64,000 nucleotides of DNA, taken from NCBI GenBank assembly GCA_017618055.1, contig JAFZVB010000004.1:92601-156600 (forward strand), read 5' to 3'. The DNA comes from Clostridia bacterium (GTDB lineage Bacteria; Bacillota; Clostridia; Christensenellales; CAG-917). Under the pieces are notes generated by a model, which saw only the letters and a program-made list of their open reading frames with translations, ran no database searches and was not told the DNA's origin. A program made the position numbers and the translations under genes. This document shows, piece by piece, positions 51,455 to 61,065 of this stretch (its first letter is position 1; each line of letters starts with the position of its first letter).

Positions 51455-54400
51455 ATGAAGGCAACAAATCTGTTTTTAAGTAGTTTATTGGTTATTGCTC
51501 TTGTGCTAGTTTTAGCTCTTGCAGTAGGATTTAATACAAATAAAGAAAACCAAGTTGCTTATGCTTCTAATGATTCACAAACATCAGTGTGCTTTGATGA
51601 AGGCAATACGCTTTGGTTTAACATGCCTGACGATAATATCTATTGCCATGGTGCCGAATCATTTGATGAAGATTCTACAGGTGCATTTGCAAAAATAGAT
51701 TATAGTACAGATAGCATACATTTTTATAAACCAAGCACAAATCCAATAAAATCTATTACTGGTACATGTGAACAGTTAAAACTTATATTTGATGAAGCAG
51801 GTACATATAACCTTGATGCAATAGATTTTAATGGTACAGGCGAAGGCTTAAGTTTATATAGTACATTAACTCTAACAGCAAGTGTACCGGGCGTTGTTGT
51901 CAATTTGCATAAGATAGATTGTCAAGGTTCTATATTGTATATAGAAGGATATATCACGGTTAATGTAATTGGAACAGATAATGTTCACTTAGATCATGCC
52001 ATCGTAGAATGTGATTCATTGGGTCTCTTTGATCACGCCTCATTGCACGTTTCTGCAGACTCAAGATTAGGAAATCATTTGGTTGCGTATATTTTTTGTT
52101 ATGTAAATATTAATGTACTTTTTATGACAGATGGGGATCTTTCTGTAGATACAACAAAAGAGGATTCAAATGATGAAATATATTGTATTAAATGTGAAGG
52201 TAGATTCGGAAGAGGTCCTAGTTTTAAGTTTGGAGAAATAGAATCAATATCATTGAAGGCAAAAAACCAAGATTATTTTATAGAGTGTGCAGAAAAATCC
52301 CTATTTTTAGCTGGTGTAAGCGGAAAAATGTTAGAGAACAACACTGGCAAGTTTAATTCCTATATTATAGATAGAGTCTATTATTACGAACTTGTTATCA
52401 GTAAAATGTATACCTACACAGTCTCTTTCCATCCAAATGGAGATGTAACGAGTGGAGAAATGCCTCCAGTTGATGGAATTAAGGGCGAATATGTAATTCC
52501 AGAATGTCAATTCGTAAAGGAAGGACAAAAATTTTTACGTTGGAATGGCGATGGTAATAATTATTACCCAGGCAAGACAATAAATGTTAATAAAGACATT
52601 GTGCTTTATGCAATTTGGGAAAATGTTGCCTTCCCAATAGAGTTTCAAGCAAATGGTGGAACAGGTACTATGGAATCATTTATGGGTTACATAGGCCAAT
52701 CAATCACTTTACCAAAATGCACATTTGAAGCTCCAATAGATTATGAGTTTAAATGTTGGTCCATAGGTGGTGTAGAAAAGGCAGTAGGTGCAGCATATAC
52801 AATTCAAGACAACACGCCAATAATAGCAGTTTGGAAGGCTCTTCCAACTTATAACATCACTTTTAATTCAAATGGTGGTACCGGGACAATGACTCCAGAT
52901 TCATCACATCCTAAATACACGTTGCCAACTTGCGATTTTACTGCTCCTGCAGGATATGATTTTTATGGTTGGGCAGTAAACTCAGTAGATGGAGAAACAT
53001 ACTATGCAAATGATGAAATAGTTTTAACTGGTGATACAATTTTATATGCATATTGGGCAGAAAATGATCCAATGGTTGTCACATATGATGATGGAGAAGG
53101 TAATGCCTATATGTTTTTAATTCCAGAAGGAGGAGAGGTTACTGTAAAATCTTTTGCAGAGTTAGGATTTGTCGCACCACTTGGGAAGACATTCTCCCAA
53201 TGGAGAAAGCATTTTGGTACACATACATTGTATGCTCCTAATGATAAATTCACAATTACCGAGGATGTTTATTTAATGGCGCAATTCAATGATACCGGCG
53301 AAACAGTATGCACAATCTCTTTCTCTGCTGGTGAAGGTTCTGGCGAAATGACAGAAGTTAAGGTTCTAGAGGGTACAGAATATTCTATTCCATTATGTGG
53401 CTTTACACCTCCATCCGGTAAGACATTTAAATGTTGGGACATACTAAGTGTAGAATATCAACCATTACAAAAAATCACAGTTGCTGGGGATGTAATATTA
53501 AATGCTAATTTCCGCAAACCAGAATCAATTGCTTTTGACTATAGATCATTTGCATTACTTAATGGAAAGTTAAACACTCAATACTTAGATGTAAGACTTG
53601 TTTATGATGATCAATCAGAAGAACCAATAGATTATGAGGCCTGTGAATTCTATGTAGGAATAGATATTATTCCTGCAAACTTAATTGCAGATATAGCAAA
53701 TCATGTTTTCACAGAAAAAGGAAATAACACTATAAGTGTTACATATTCAACTTATGAATTTGCAAGTTCATTCGTAATGGTAAAGGAACAATTCACAGTT
53801 TCATTCAATAGTAACGGTGGAGTTGGTTCAATAGATGATGTATATCGTTTTGAAAATACTACATTTGTGTTGCCAGAAAATTCATTTACAGCACCAGCAA
53901 ATAAAGAATTTAAGTGTTGGTCTGTTGGTGGTGTAGAAAAACAACCAGATGATGAATTAACAATTACAGCAGATGTTGAAGTTAAAGCAGTTTGGCAAGA
54001 TGAAACATTTGTTGTTGCTTTTGAAGCAAATGGTGGAAAGGGCAATATGGATATGGTTGAGAATGTTCGTGGAGCATATAATCTCCCAGCAAATTCATTC
54101 ACAGCACCATCTGGCAAACAATTTAAAGGATGGTCTCTTGCAGCAGATGGAGATAAAATCTCCACGAGTTTAATTAATGTAACACAAAATACATTATTGT
54201 ATGCTCTATGGGAACCATTACCAACATACACAGTTTCATTTAGTGCTAATGGCGGCACAGGAACCATGAGTCCAGTAAATGGTGTAAGTGGCAACTATAC
54301 ATTGCCTGCAAACACTTTCACAGCTCCACAAGGCAAACAATTTAAGTGTTGGTCTGTTGGCGGTGTAGAAAAAGCAGCAGGTACTCAAATAACTGTTAGC

Positions 54401-54694
54401 GAAAATACAACAGTAACTGCAGTTTGGGAAGATGTTCCAGCACAAAACCCACAGAACCCAGATCCAGGTAGTCAAAATCCTGAGACTCCAGATCCAGAGC
54501 AAGGTGGAAGTGGAGAAAACGGAAATAATAACTCCAATTCAAACAGTGGCAACATCGAAAGCAATAGTGCAAAGAAGCCATTAAGTAGTGGTGGAATTGC
54601 AGGTATTGCAATTGCATGCGTAGTTGTAGTGGCTGGCGCTGGAGTAGGAGTATTCTTCTTATTAAAGAAGAAAGGAATAATTGGTAAAAAATAA
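51455..54694 (+). CDS. TM-anchored surface protein with InlB repeats (1079 aa)
   Basis: I place the start at 51455 (GGAG seven bases upstream), because the longer reading frame from 51371 runs through the promoter region and would hide the signal peptide. The first 36 residues are that signal peptide. Residues ~40-315 are an unassigned beta-rich domain. From ~320 to ~1010 there are about eight InlB B-repeats (pattern F-NGG-G-M ... LP-C-FTAP-GK-FK-W ... LYAIWE) and one unrelated Ig-like domain at ~690-770. A Pro/Asn/Ser spacer, GGIAGI and a TM helix (~1046-1070) with KKKG end the protein. No LPXTG is seen. It shares its C-terminal module with the next gene. Confidence 0.85.
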   Translation: MKATNLFLSSLLVIALVLVLALAVGFNTNKENQVAYASNDSQTSVCFDEGNTLWFNMPDDNIYCHGAESFDEDSTGAFAKIDYSTDSIHFYKPSTNPIKSITGTCEQLKLIFDEAGTYNLDAIDFNGTGEGLSLYSTLTLTASVPGVVVNLHKIDCQGSILYIEGYITVNVIGTDNVHLDHAIVECDSLGLFDHASLHVSADSRLGNHLVAYIFCYVNINVLFMTDGDLSVDTTKEDSNDEIYCIKCEGRFGRGPSFKFGEIESISLKAKNQDYFIECAEKSLFLAGVSGKMLENNTGKFNSYIIDRVYYYELVISKMYTYTVSFHPNGDVTSGEMPPVDGIKGEYVIPECQFVKEGQKFLRWNGDGNNYYPGKTINVNKDIVLYAIWENVAFPIEFQANGGTGTMESFMGYIGQSITLPKCTFEAPIDYEFKCWSIGGVEKAVGAAYTIQDNTPIIAVWKALPTYNITFNSNGGTGTMTPDSSHPKYTLPTCDFTAPAGYDFYGWAVNSVDGETYYANDEIVLTGDTILYAYWAENDPMVVTYDDGEGNAYMFLIPEGGEVTVKSFAELGFVAPLGKTFSQWRKHFGTHTLYAPNDKFTITEDVYLMAQFNDTGETVCTISFSAGEGSGEMTEVKVLEGTEYSIPLCGFTPPSGKTFKCWDILSVEYQPLQKITVAGDVILNANFRKPESIAFDYRSFALLNGKLNTQYLDVRLVYDDQSEEPIDYEACEFYVGIDIIPANLIADIANHVFTEKGNNTISVTYSTYEFASSFVMVKEQFTVSFNSNGGVGSIDDVYRFENTTFVLPENSFTAPANKEFKCWSVGGVEKQPDDELTITADVEVKAVWQDETFVVAFEANGGKGNMDMVENVRGAYNLPANSFTAPSGKQFKGWSLAADGDKISTSLINVTQNTLLYALWEPLPTYTVSFSANGGTGTMSPVNGVSGNYTLPANTFTAPQGKQFKCWSVGGVEKAAGTQITVSENTTVTAVWEDVPAQNPQNPDPGSQNPETPDPEQGGSGENGNNNSNSNSGNIESNSAKKPLSSGGIAGIAIACVVVVAGAGVGVFFLLKKKGIIGKK
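54545..54586 (+). repeat. 42-base stretch identical to 59184-59225
   Basis: The stretch encodes the spacer before the TM helix (SGNIESNSAKKPLS). The surrounding ~110 bases are also nearly identical between the two genes, well above the similarity of the rest of the genes. It points to recent duplication or gene conversion of the anchor module. Confidence 0.9.
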
Positions 54695-54713
54695 TACTAT
54701 AAGGAGATAGATT

Positions 54714-57700
54714 ATGAAGGCAAAAAGAATATCTTTTATAAGCATTATTGTGCTTGCAATTGTGTTTGTGATAGCTCTAACTATTTGTTTTGTCTCACAA
54801 CATAGCAATGCATATGCCTATTCTGGTACAGGAACAGAAGGTGATCCTTATGTTGTCACAACATATTCGGAATTAAAAGACCTTATGGCGAATGCACCAA
54901 CAAATGCAGTTCGTTACATAAAACTTGGTGGCAATATTACTTCAAATGATAGTAATAATGACTATTCTTTGACTTTAACAGATGAACTACAAAACGTAGT
55001 CCTTGATTTGGCTGGATATACAATTACAAGAAATCCAAATGTTACAGTCGATTTCTCAGTTGTTAGAGCAAAAGAAGGAACCCTTACAATCAATGATAGC
55101 GTTGGCTCAGGTGGAATTTATGCGGGAGAATCATTATATGCCCCAATTGGTTTAATTGCAGATGGTATTTATAACGATAGTGGAACAATTATAATCAATG
55201 GTGGAACATATGTCGCCAATAGAGCATCTGGCCTTTCTTATGGTATATATAATCAACGTGGCGATGTTGTAATCACAGGTGGTTCATATACAGGAAAATA
55301 TGGCATAAAAATTGATGCTGGCAGTTTGAATATTTATGGTGGTGAATTTGATGGAACAACATACGAAGATATATTTATCACCGATGGAAGTTCAACAAAT
55401 CTTTATAGATTAAATGCAAATAGTGAAATTGCTTGTTCAAGTGGAAACATTTGGGATTATATTCCAAGCAAAAATGTCACTGTAAATGGTGCTAAAAAGA
55501 CAGTCACATCAACAAAAAGTATAACAGGAACAAACATAGAGATTATTTCAAATGTAGTAGAGGAAATAAATATTTCTATTAATGCTCCTTCAGTCGGCAA
55601 TGATATTCCTACCAGTGCTGTTGCATTAGGTGAAGGATACACAATTTATGAAGAATACGATCATCAAGTATTATCCTGGTTTGTTGGAGATGCCTTAGTT
55701 GACGGACAATTCGCTACAGGAACAACATATAAAGTAAAAATTTATGTTAAAGTTACTGGAGTCGTTAAACCAGGCTTAATTGCAAAGATTAATCAAAATA
55801 TAGCAGTTTTGGAATTTCAATCTGAATCAGATGGAGAAAATTATTATTGGGTTTCATATACATTCCCAGAAACTACAAACAGTAGTTTGAATTTAAACTT
55901 AGATGAGTCAGGAGTTCTTTCATGGAATTCAATTGGTGGCGCAACAGGCTATCGCGTTTTTGTTCAACAAAATGGTATGGAAATAGCATATTGGGATGTA
56001 ACCAATGCATTTATTGCCATAACAACCGAAATGAATGGTATTAAACTAAATTCTGGTTCATATACATTAATAGTTGGAGCAAAAGGTGTGTCAGCATCGG
56101 AATCCATGCCTTATTACTATACAAGTAATGTGGACAGATATGAAGCTCCACAAAATGTTCAATGGATTGGAAATTATGCTGCATGGGAGTATGTTGAGGG
56201 CGCTACAGCATATAAACTAACATTATATGGCTTTGAAGGACGAGTTTTCTCAATTAATACAACTACATCTCCATATGATTTATCCGTATATTCACCACAA
56301 AATGGTTGGACATTCACAGTTCAAACATTAGGAAACGGCACATTATCAGACAAGAGAGACAGTGTTATAGTAGAAAGTTCTGCAAAAGAAATAAGAACCA
56401 GAACACTGCCTACAGTTAACTCAGGCAATTCTTTGAATATGAATATATCAAGCTCAGGGCTTCTTTCTTGGGATAGCGTAACAGGAGCAACAGGATATAA
56501 GGTTGTTGTAAGACAAAATGCTATGGAAGTTGCTCATTGGGATACAACAAATACGGCTATTAGTATTGTAACCGAAATGGATGGAATTAAATTAAATTCT
56601 GGTTCATATATTGTAGAAGTAGGAGCAAAGGGTGTATCAAAGAGTGCATCAGTATCTTATTTCTATACAAGTAATGTGGATCAATTAGAAGTTCCACAAA
56701 ATTTACAATGGATTGGAATTCATGCAGCATGGGATAGCGTAGAAGGTGCAAGTGCATATAAGCTAACTTTATATGGTTTTAATGGACAAGTATTCACAAT
56801 TAATACAGAAAATTGTCTTTATGATTTATCTGCATATTCTCTACAAGATGGTTGGACATTCACAGTTCAAGCATTAGGTAATGGAACATTGGCAGGAAAA
56901 AGAAATAGTGCTGTTGTTGAAAGTCCAAAATTAGAACTTCCTAAACCAGTATACGCAATGGAGATATGTGCTTATAATCTTGTTGGTCAAAATATTGATG
57001 GTGGAATTGTATCCATAACAACAGATAAGGGTACAGTTAATTCAACCGGAGGCAACTTATATCCAAATATAAATGCAACAGAAGGCACAAATGTAACAGT
57101 TGAAGCAAATGCAGCAGCTGGATTTAAGTTTGTTGGATGGAAGAAAGATTCACCTTTTGTTGTAGCGTCAGTTTCTACGGATACAAGTTATACTTTTAAA
57201 GCAACAGAAGAAACATTCTTATATGCTGCTTTCCAAAAAGTTGCCACAGTATCATTTAATTCAAATGGTGGTAGCGGAACAATGGCAGATGTTGGAGAAT
57301 TATATGGAGATTATGCTCTGCCAAATTGTACATTCACAGCTCCAGCAGGACAACATTTTAAGTGTTGGGCAGTAGGTAGTACAACAGGAGAGCAATATGA
57401 AGTAGGATCAAATTATTTTGTAATAGTAGATGCCACTTTGTATGCTATTTGGGAAGACTATGCATTCACTAAACAACCATTAAGTCAAGCTGGAAACACA
57501 ACAGATCATAAAGATATTGCACCAGAGTGGAATGTAAACTTTGCCGCAGAAAAATATGATGTAATGGAAGGAAGCACTCTTATTGAGACCGTAACACATA
57601 AATACTTTGAAATATCTAGTGATTCTGCAGCAACAAGAACATTCACAATTCGTGCATATTATGATTCAACAAATTATATTGAAAGTGAACAATTTACATT

Positions 57701-59381
57701 AACATGGACTCCTTCAATAGCTGTTGTTGGATATTATCCACAGGATCATGGTTCTGGTAGTGGAGACTTATACTATGTTGAAATAGGAGCAAGTACAAAG
57801 CTCTTAGAATATGCTCAAACCGGAATTGTAACAGATGATGGTTATTTATTTGATCATTGGTCTGTAGGCGGAGTTGAAAAGCAAGCTGGTGATAGTATTA
57901 CAATTACTGCAGACACATATATCTATGCAATCTATGCAGAAAAGATAAAAGATCATTTAGTTGCAACATATTCAGAAAGTATTGTTGCTGGAAATGTATT
58001 AGATACCAGCAAAATGACTATCAAGTTGTTCTATAACGATGGTTCATATGATACAAAAGATAAGGCACAAGCTTCATTTAAGATTGGCACAACAGATATA
58101 ACAATAGACACATATCCATTTGAAACGACAGGCAATATTGAAGTAACAGTATCGAGCGAAGAATTATCTGCAACAATGACTGTTGTTGTTACTGGATACC
58201 AAGTTGTCTTTAACGCAAATGGTGGTACTGGTAGTATGGTTGGCGTCAAAGATGCATATGGCACTTATGAATTACCAGCATGCACATTTACTGCTCCAGA
58301 AGGAAAGCAATTCTTGAAGTGGGCAAAAGGTAGCGCAAGTGGAGATCAATATAACGTTGGTGCAAATTATGATGTAACAAGCAATGTTACATTCTATGCA
58401 TTATGGTCTAATAAACAACCACAATCTATTTCAGCAACATATACTGGAAATGTATTAGGTGGAAAATCATTAGATGTTAAAAATATTGATGTCACACTTA
58501 CATTTACAGATAGCACATCAACAGATCTTGGTGTATTAGAAGTAACATACTGGGAAGGAAACAATCAAATTCCAAGTATTGCTTCTTACAAGTTCACACA
58601 AGCAGGAAGCGCATCCATCATTGTTAAGTATAATGAACTACAAACAACAATGAATGTAACTGTTGTTGGTTATACAGTTGCATTTAATGCAAATGGTGGT
58701 AGTGGTACAATGACCGCACAACAAAACAAGTATGGTAATTATATCTTACCTGCATCTACATTTACAGCTCCAACAGATAAACAATTCAAGGGCTGGGCAT
58801 TAACAAGTAATGGTGAAACTATTACATCCATTAATGTAACCACCAATGTAGAACTCTATGCAATTTGGGAAGATAAACCAGATGAAACATATAACATCTC
58901 GTTTAACGCTAACGGAGGCACAGGCACAATGGCTCCAGTTCAATACGCCGGAACTTATACATTGCCACAAAGCACCTTCACAGCACCTAATGGCAAGCAA
59001 TTCAAAGGTTGGGCATTAAGTGCTAATGGCAGCAAAATAAATGGAACAACCACGGTTATAAGTGCAGATACAGTTCTTTATGCTATTTGGGAAGACATTC
59101 CAGTTGTCAATCCAGATCCTGAGACACCAGATCCAGAACAAGGTGGAAGCGGAGAAAATGGTAACAACAACTCTAATTCAAATAGTGGCAACATCGAAAG
59201 CAATAGTGCAAAGAAGCCATTAAGTGGTGGTGGAATTGCAGGAATAGTAGTTGCAGTAGTAGTTGTTCTTGCTGGCGCAGGCGTAGCAGTATTCTTTGTT
59301 CTTAAAGCAAAAGGCAAGTTTGGTAAAAAAGAAACACCAAAGACTGAAGAACCAAAAGAAGAAGGAACAAATAACGAATAA
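54714..59381 (+). CDS. TM-anchored surface protein with beta-helix, duplicated FN3-like and InlB repeats (1555 aa)
   Basis: A signal peptide (1-~37, ending AYA) leads to a parallel beta-helix-like domain (about 40-230; TIIINGGTY, DVVITGGSY, SLNIYGGEF rungs). Two nearly identical ~182-residue units follow (about 391-572 and 573-740; each begins S-LN-N and has LSW-S--GATGY). Then come a divergent InlB unit, four or five classical InlB repeats (last ending near 1460), with Ig-like modules between them. A spacer, GGIAGI, TM helix (~1506-1530) and an acidic/basic tail of ~25 residues end it. It starts 19 bases after the previous gene with AAGGAG, so both share one message. Likely surface adhesin or scaffold; no enzyme domain is seen. 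Confidence 0.85.
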   Translation: MKAKRISFISIIVLAIVFVIALTICFVSQHSNAYAYSGTGTEGDPYVVTTYSELKDLMANAPTNAVRYIKLGGNITSNDSNNDYSLTLTDELQNVVLDLAGYTITRNPNVTVDFSVVRAKEGTLTINDSVGSGGIYAGESLYAPIGLIADGIYNDSGTIIINGGTYVANRASGLSYGIYNQRGDVVITGGSYTGKYGIKIDAGSLNIYGGEFDGTTYEDIFITDGSSTNLYRLNANSEIACSSGNIWDYIPSKNVTVNGAKKTVTSTKSITGTNIEIISNVVEEINISINAPSVGNDIPTSAVALGEGYTIYEEYDHQVLSWFVGDALVDGQFATGTTYKVKIYVKVTGVVKPGLIAKINQNIAVLEFQSESDGENYYWVSYTFPETTNSSLNLNLDESGVLSWNSIGGATGYRVFVQQNGMEIAYWDVTNAFIAITTEMNGIKLNSGSYTLIVGAKGVSASESMPYYYTSNVDRYEAPQNVQWIGNYAAWEYVEGATAYKLTLYGFEGRVFSINTTTSPYDLSVYSPQNGWTFTVQTLGNGTLSDKRDSVIVESSAKEIRTRTLPTVNSGNSLNMNISSSGLLSWDSVTGATGYKVVVRQNAMEVAHWDTTNTAISIVTEMDGIKLNSGSYIVEVGAKGVSKSASVSYFYTSNVDQLEVPQNLQWIGIHAAWDSVEGASAYKLTLYGFNGQVFTINTENCLYDLSAYSLQDGWTFTVQALGNGTLAGKRNSAVVESPKLELPKPVYAMEICAYNLVGQNIDGGIVSITTDKGTVNSTGGNLYPNINATEGTNVTVEANAAAGFKFVGWKKDSPFVVASVSTDTSYTFKATEETFLYAAFQKVATVSFNSNGGSGTMADVGELYGDYALPNCTFTAPAGQHFKCWAVGSTTGEQYEVGSNYFVIVDATLYAIWEDYAFTKQPLSQAGNTTDHKDIAPEWNVNFAAEKYDVMEGSTLIETVTHKYFEISSDSAATRTFTIRAYYDSTNYIESEQFTLTWTPSIAVVGYYPQDHGSGSGDLYYVEIGASTKLLEYAQTGIVTDDGYLFDHWSVGGVEKQAGDSITITADTYIYAIYAEKIKDHLVATYSESIVAGNVLDTSKMTIKLFYNDGSYDTKDKAQASFKIGTTDITIDTYPFETTGNIEVTVSSEELSATMTVVVTGYQVVFNANGGTGSMVGVKDAYGTYELPACTFTAPEGKQFLKWAKGSASGDQYNVGANYDVTSNVTFYALWSNKQPQSISATYTGNVLGGKSLDVKNIDVTLTFTDSTSTDLGVLEVTYWEGNNQIPSIASYKFTQAGSASIIVKYNELQTTMNVTVVGYTVAFNANGGSGTMTAQQNKYGNYILPASTFTAPTDKQFKGWALTSNGETITSINVTTNVELYAIWEDKPDETYNISFNANGGTGTMAPVQYAGTYTLPQSTFTAPNGKQFKGWALSANGSKINGTTTVISADTVLYAIWEDIPVVNPDPETPDPEQGGSGENGNNNSNSNSGNIESNSAKKPLSGGGIAGIVVAVVVVLAGAGVAVFFVLKAKGKFGKKETPKTEEPKEEGTNNE
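55884..56935 (+). repeat. Tandem duplication inside the 1555-aa protein gene
   Basis: Two copies of about 546 bases begin near 55884 and 56430. Protein copies share long blocks, such as NGIKLNSGSY/DGIKLNSGSY, YYTSNVD, YKLTLYGF and GWTFTVQ. The duplication is intragenic and in frame. Confidence 0.85.
59184..59225 (+). repeat. 42-base stretch identical to 54545-54586
   Basis: Second copy of the shared C-terminal anchor-module sequence. Confidence 0.9.
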
Positions 59382-59419
59382 TATCTCATAAATAAATCAT
59401 CATTGATTTAAAAGTATAA

Positions 59420-59450
59420 ATAGGAAGGGACAAAATCTCTTCCTATTTTT
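59420..59450 (+). terminator. Terminator of the surface-protein operon
   Basis: ATAGGAAG (59420-59427) and CTTCCTAT (59439-59446) form an exact eight-base stem followed by T-rich sequence. The remaining bases up to 59553 are AT-rich, and hold a TTTATAGGGATATAAT stretch like that before the AAA gene at 15963-15976. Confidence 0.88.
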
Positions 59451-59553
59451 GTTTCAACTACTTCAAAAAATCACTATTTTCACCTCGTACTCTGATTTTT
59501 TCAGAAAATCCGGAGAAAATTAAGTATTTTTATAGGGATATAATAATTAAAAA

Positions 59554-60846
59554 TTACTTTCTTACCACGGCAATTTGTCCGTTTATAAGATTGAAGGAAT
59601 GGTCTTTTGTTTTGAGCAAATATTTAATATGACTCTTTGTAATTTTTTGTCCTTCAAATAATACAGGAACTCCTGGAGGATATGCTCCAACATCTGTTGC
59701 TGAAATATACCCCAAAGAGTCTTCAATGTTTATAAATACTATCTCTGTTTCTGGCTTAAGTTTTTTTGGCAATTTTCTTGGTGCTTTTGGAATAGAAACA
59801 GACTGAACTTTTTTAATTGGTTTTGCCTTTTTTAGAACTTGTTCTAATAATGGCAATTTATCTATGTTAAATGGTGTAATAATAAAGTTGGTCCATCTTC
59901 CAAATGAAGTCTCTGGAATAATACCATTAGCAACAAATAAATCTTCACAAACATTTATGGTAAGCTTGGTTGGATCATCACTTTCTAAATAAGTAAACTT
60001 TGGATTGTTTTGCTTTAATTCAACAATCTTTTTAACTATTGCATCATAGTCCACATCTTTCATCAAAGATAAAGATTCATCAAAGGAAGATAGTGTAACA
60101 TAAGAAGGAGAAGTGGTATGAAGTTTTGCCCTTAACATAGTGCAAACATTTACAATGTTTTCTAACTTGTCATTACATATTTGCAACACGGAGCCACCAG
60201 TGTACACAGGAAGCGTTTTGTGCCAACTTTCACATACTATATCTGCAACTTCCGTTAATGCTTGTAGAAGGGCTTCAGAGAACTTAAAATGGGCACCATG
60301 TGCTGAATCTACAAAGACCAAAATACCTTTATCTCTTATCTTTTTTATTTCCTTTGGATTTATGCAAATTCCAAGATAATCTGGAGATGTTAAAGATATA
60401 ATCTTTATATCTGGGTTATTTGCAATGAAATTATCTAGAGAAGTTAGAGGTTTTGCTATACCTTCTTTGTCATATTCTCTTGGTATAATTGTGACATCAT
60501 AATCCCATAGTCTAGCACCCTCAAAAACAGACTTGTGAGAGAACTGATCTATAGCTATTTTTTTAGAATATTTTCTTAGAGCACCAAGCCCAACAAATAT
60601 AGATGTTGTTGTGCCAGATGTGAATAAAAGTGAGGCATATGTTTTGGATACTTTAGATATATTTTCTTCAAGTTCTTTAAGTGTTCCATTTGGACAGTTT
60701 AGGTTATCATTGAAACCTAATTCTGTAACATCATATGGGGCAGAAGAATAGACATCAGACAAAGTTATACCACTATGTCCTGGCATATGAAAACGCGCTT
60801 TTGTATTAGCATTATTCTTGTTTAAATCATCTACTAATTTGCCCAT
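59554..60846 (-). CDS. Orn/Lys/Arg decarboxylase family protein (PLP-dependent)
   Basis: I place the start at the ATG at 60846 (MGKLV, with GAGG just upstream), which removes 16 odd residues from the longest frame. The 430-residue protein belongs to the short decarboxylase type related to Bacillus YaaO/SpeA: FHMPGHSG, DVTELGFNDNL, FTSGTTTSIF, the DSAHGAH Asp that contacts the PLP ring, SWHKTLP with Lys210 as the PLP-binding residue, and a C-terminal YPPGVPVLFEG-I segment. Family members make agmatine, cadaverine or putrescine; the substrate cannot be told from motifs. It is a single-gene unit and has no link here to other polyamine genes. Confidence 0.88.
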   Translation of the reverse strand: MGKLVDDLNKNNANTKARFHMPGHSGITLSDVYSSAPYDVTELGFNDNLNCPNGTLKELEENISKVSKTYASLLFTSGTTTSIFVGLGALRKYSKKIAIDQFSHKSVFEGARLWDYDVTIIPREYDKEGIAKPLTSLDNFIANNPDIKIISLTSPDYLGICINPKEIKKIRDKGILVFVDSAHGAHFKFSEALLQALTEVADIVCESWHKTLPVYTGGSVLQICNDKLENIVNVCTMLRAKLHTTSPSYVTLSSFDESLSLMKDVDYDAIVKKIVELKQNNPKFTYLESDDPTKLTINVCEDLFVANGIIPETSFGRWTNFIITPFNIDKLPLLEQVLKKAKPIKKVQSVSIPKAPRKLPKKLKPETEIVFINIEDSLGYISATDVGAYPPGVPVLFEGQKITKSHIKYLLKTKDHSFNLINGQIAVVRK

Positions 60847-60981
60847 AAAAACCTCAATCATTATTCTATGATAAAAGGGCAAAAATGGCAACAATCCTAT
60901 CTTTTTTATACAAAATAGTGTATTTTAAGCCCATTTTGAACACAAAATATCTAATTTTGTGATTTTCTTAATAATCAAACA

Positions 60982-61010
60982 TTGACTATTTAATTATATA
61001 ATCTTAAAAT
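60982..61010 (+). promoter_or_regulatory. Promoter of leuS-serS
   Basis: TTGACT (60982-60987) and TAAAAT (61005-61010), spacer 17, the same boxes as the aro promoter. The 55-base leader holds only a short CGCA/TGCG hairpin; no T-box is seen. Confidence 0.72.
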
Positions 61011-61065
61011 GTTTTATATTTTTATTATAAATCTCGCACATATATGCGAATAGAGGAATTTCAAT

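Noticed and set aside
54471-54694. Sortase (LPXTG) signals at the surface-protein C-termini
   Set aside because: I looked for LPXTG-like motifs before the TM helices in all three proteins and saw none; the conserved part is GGIAGI inside the helix start.
60847-60894. N-terminal extension of the decarboxylase (16 residues)
   Set aside because: The internal ATG at 60846 has a ribosome site, and family proteins start near that point.
60895-61065. T-box riboswitch upstream of leuS
   Set aside because: The leader from the promoter to leuS is only about 50 bases, too short.
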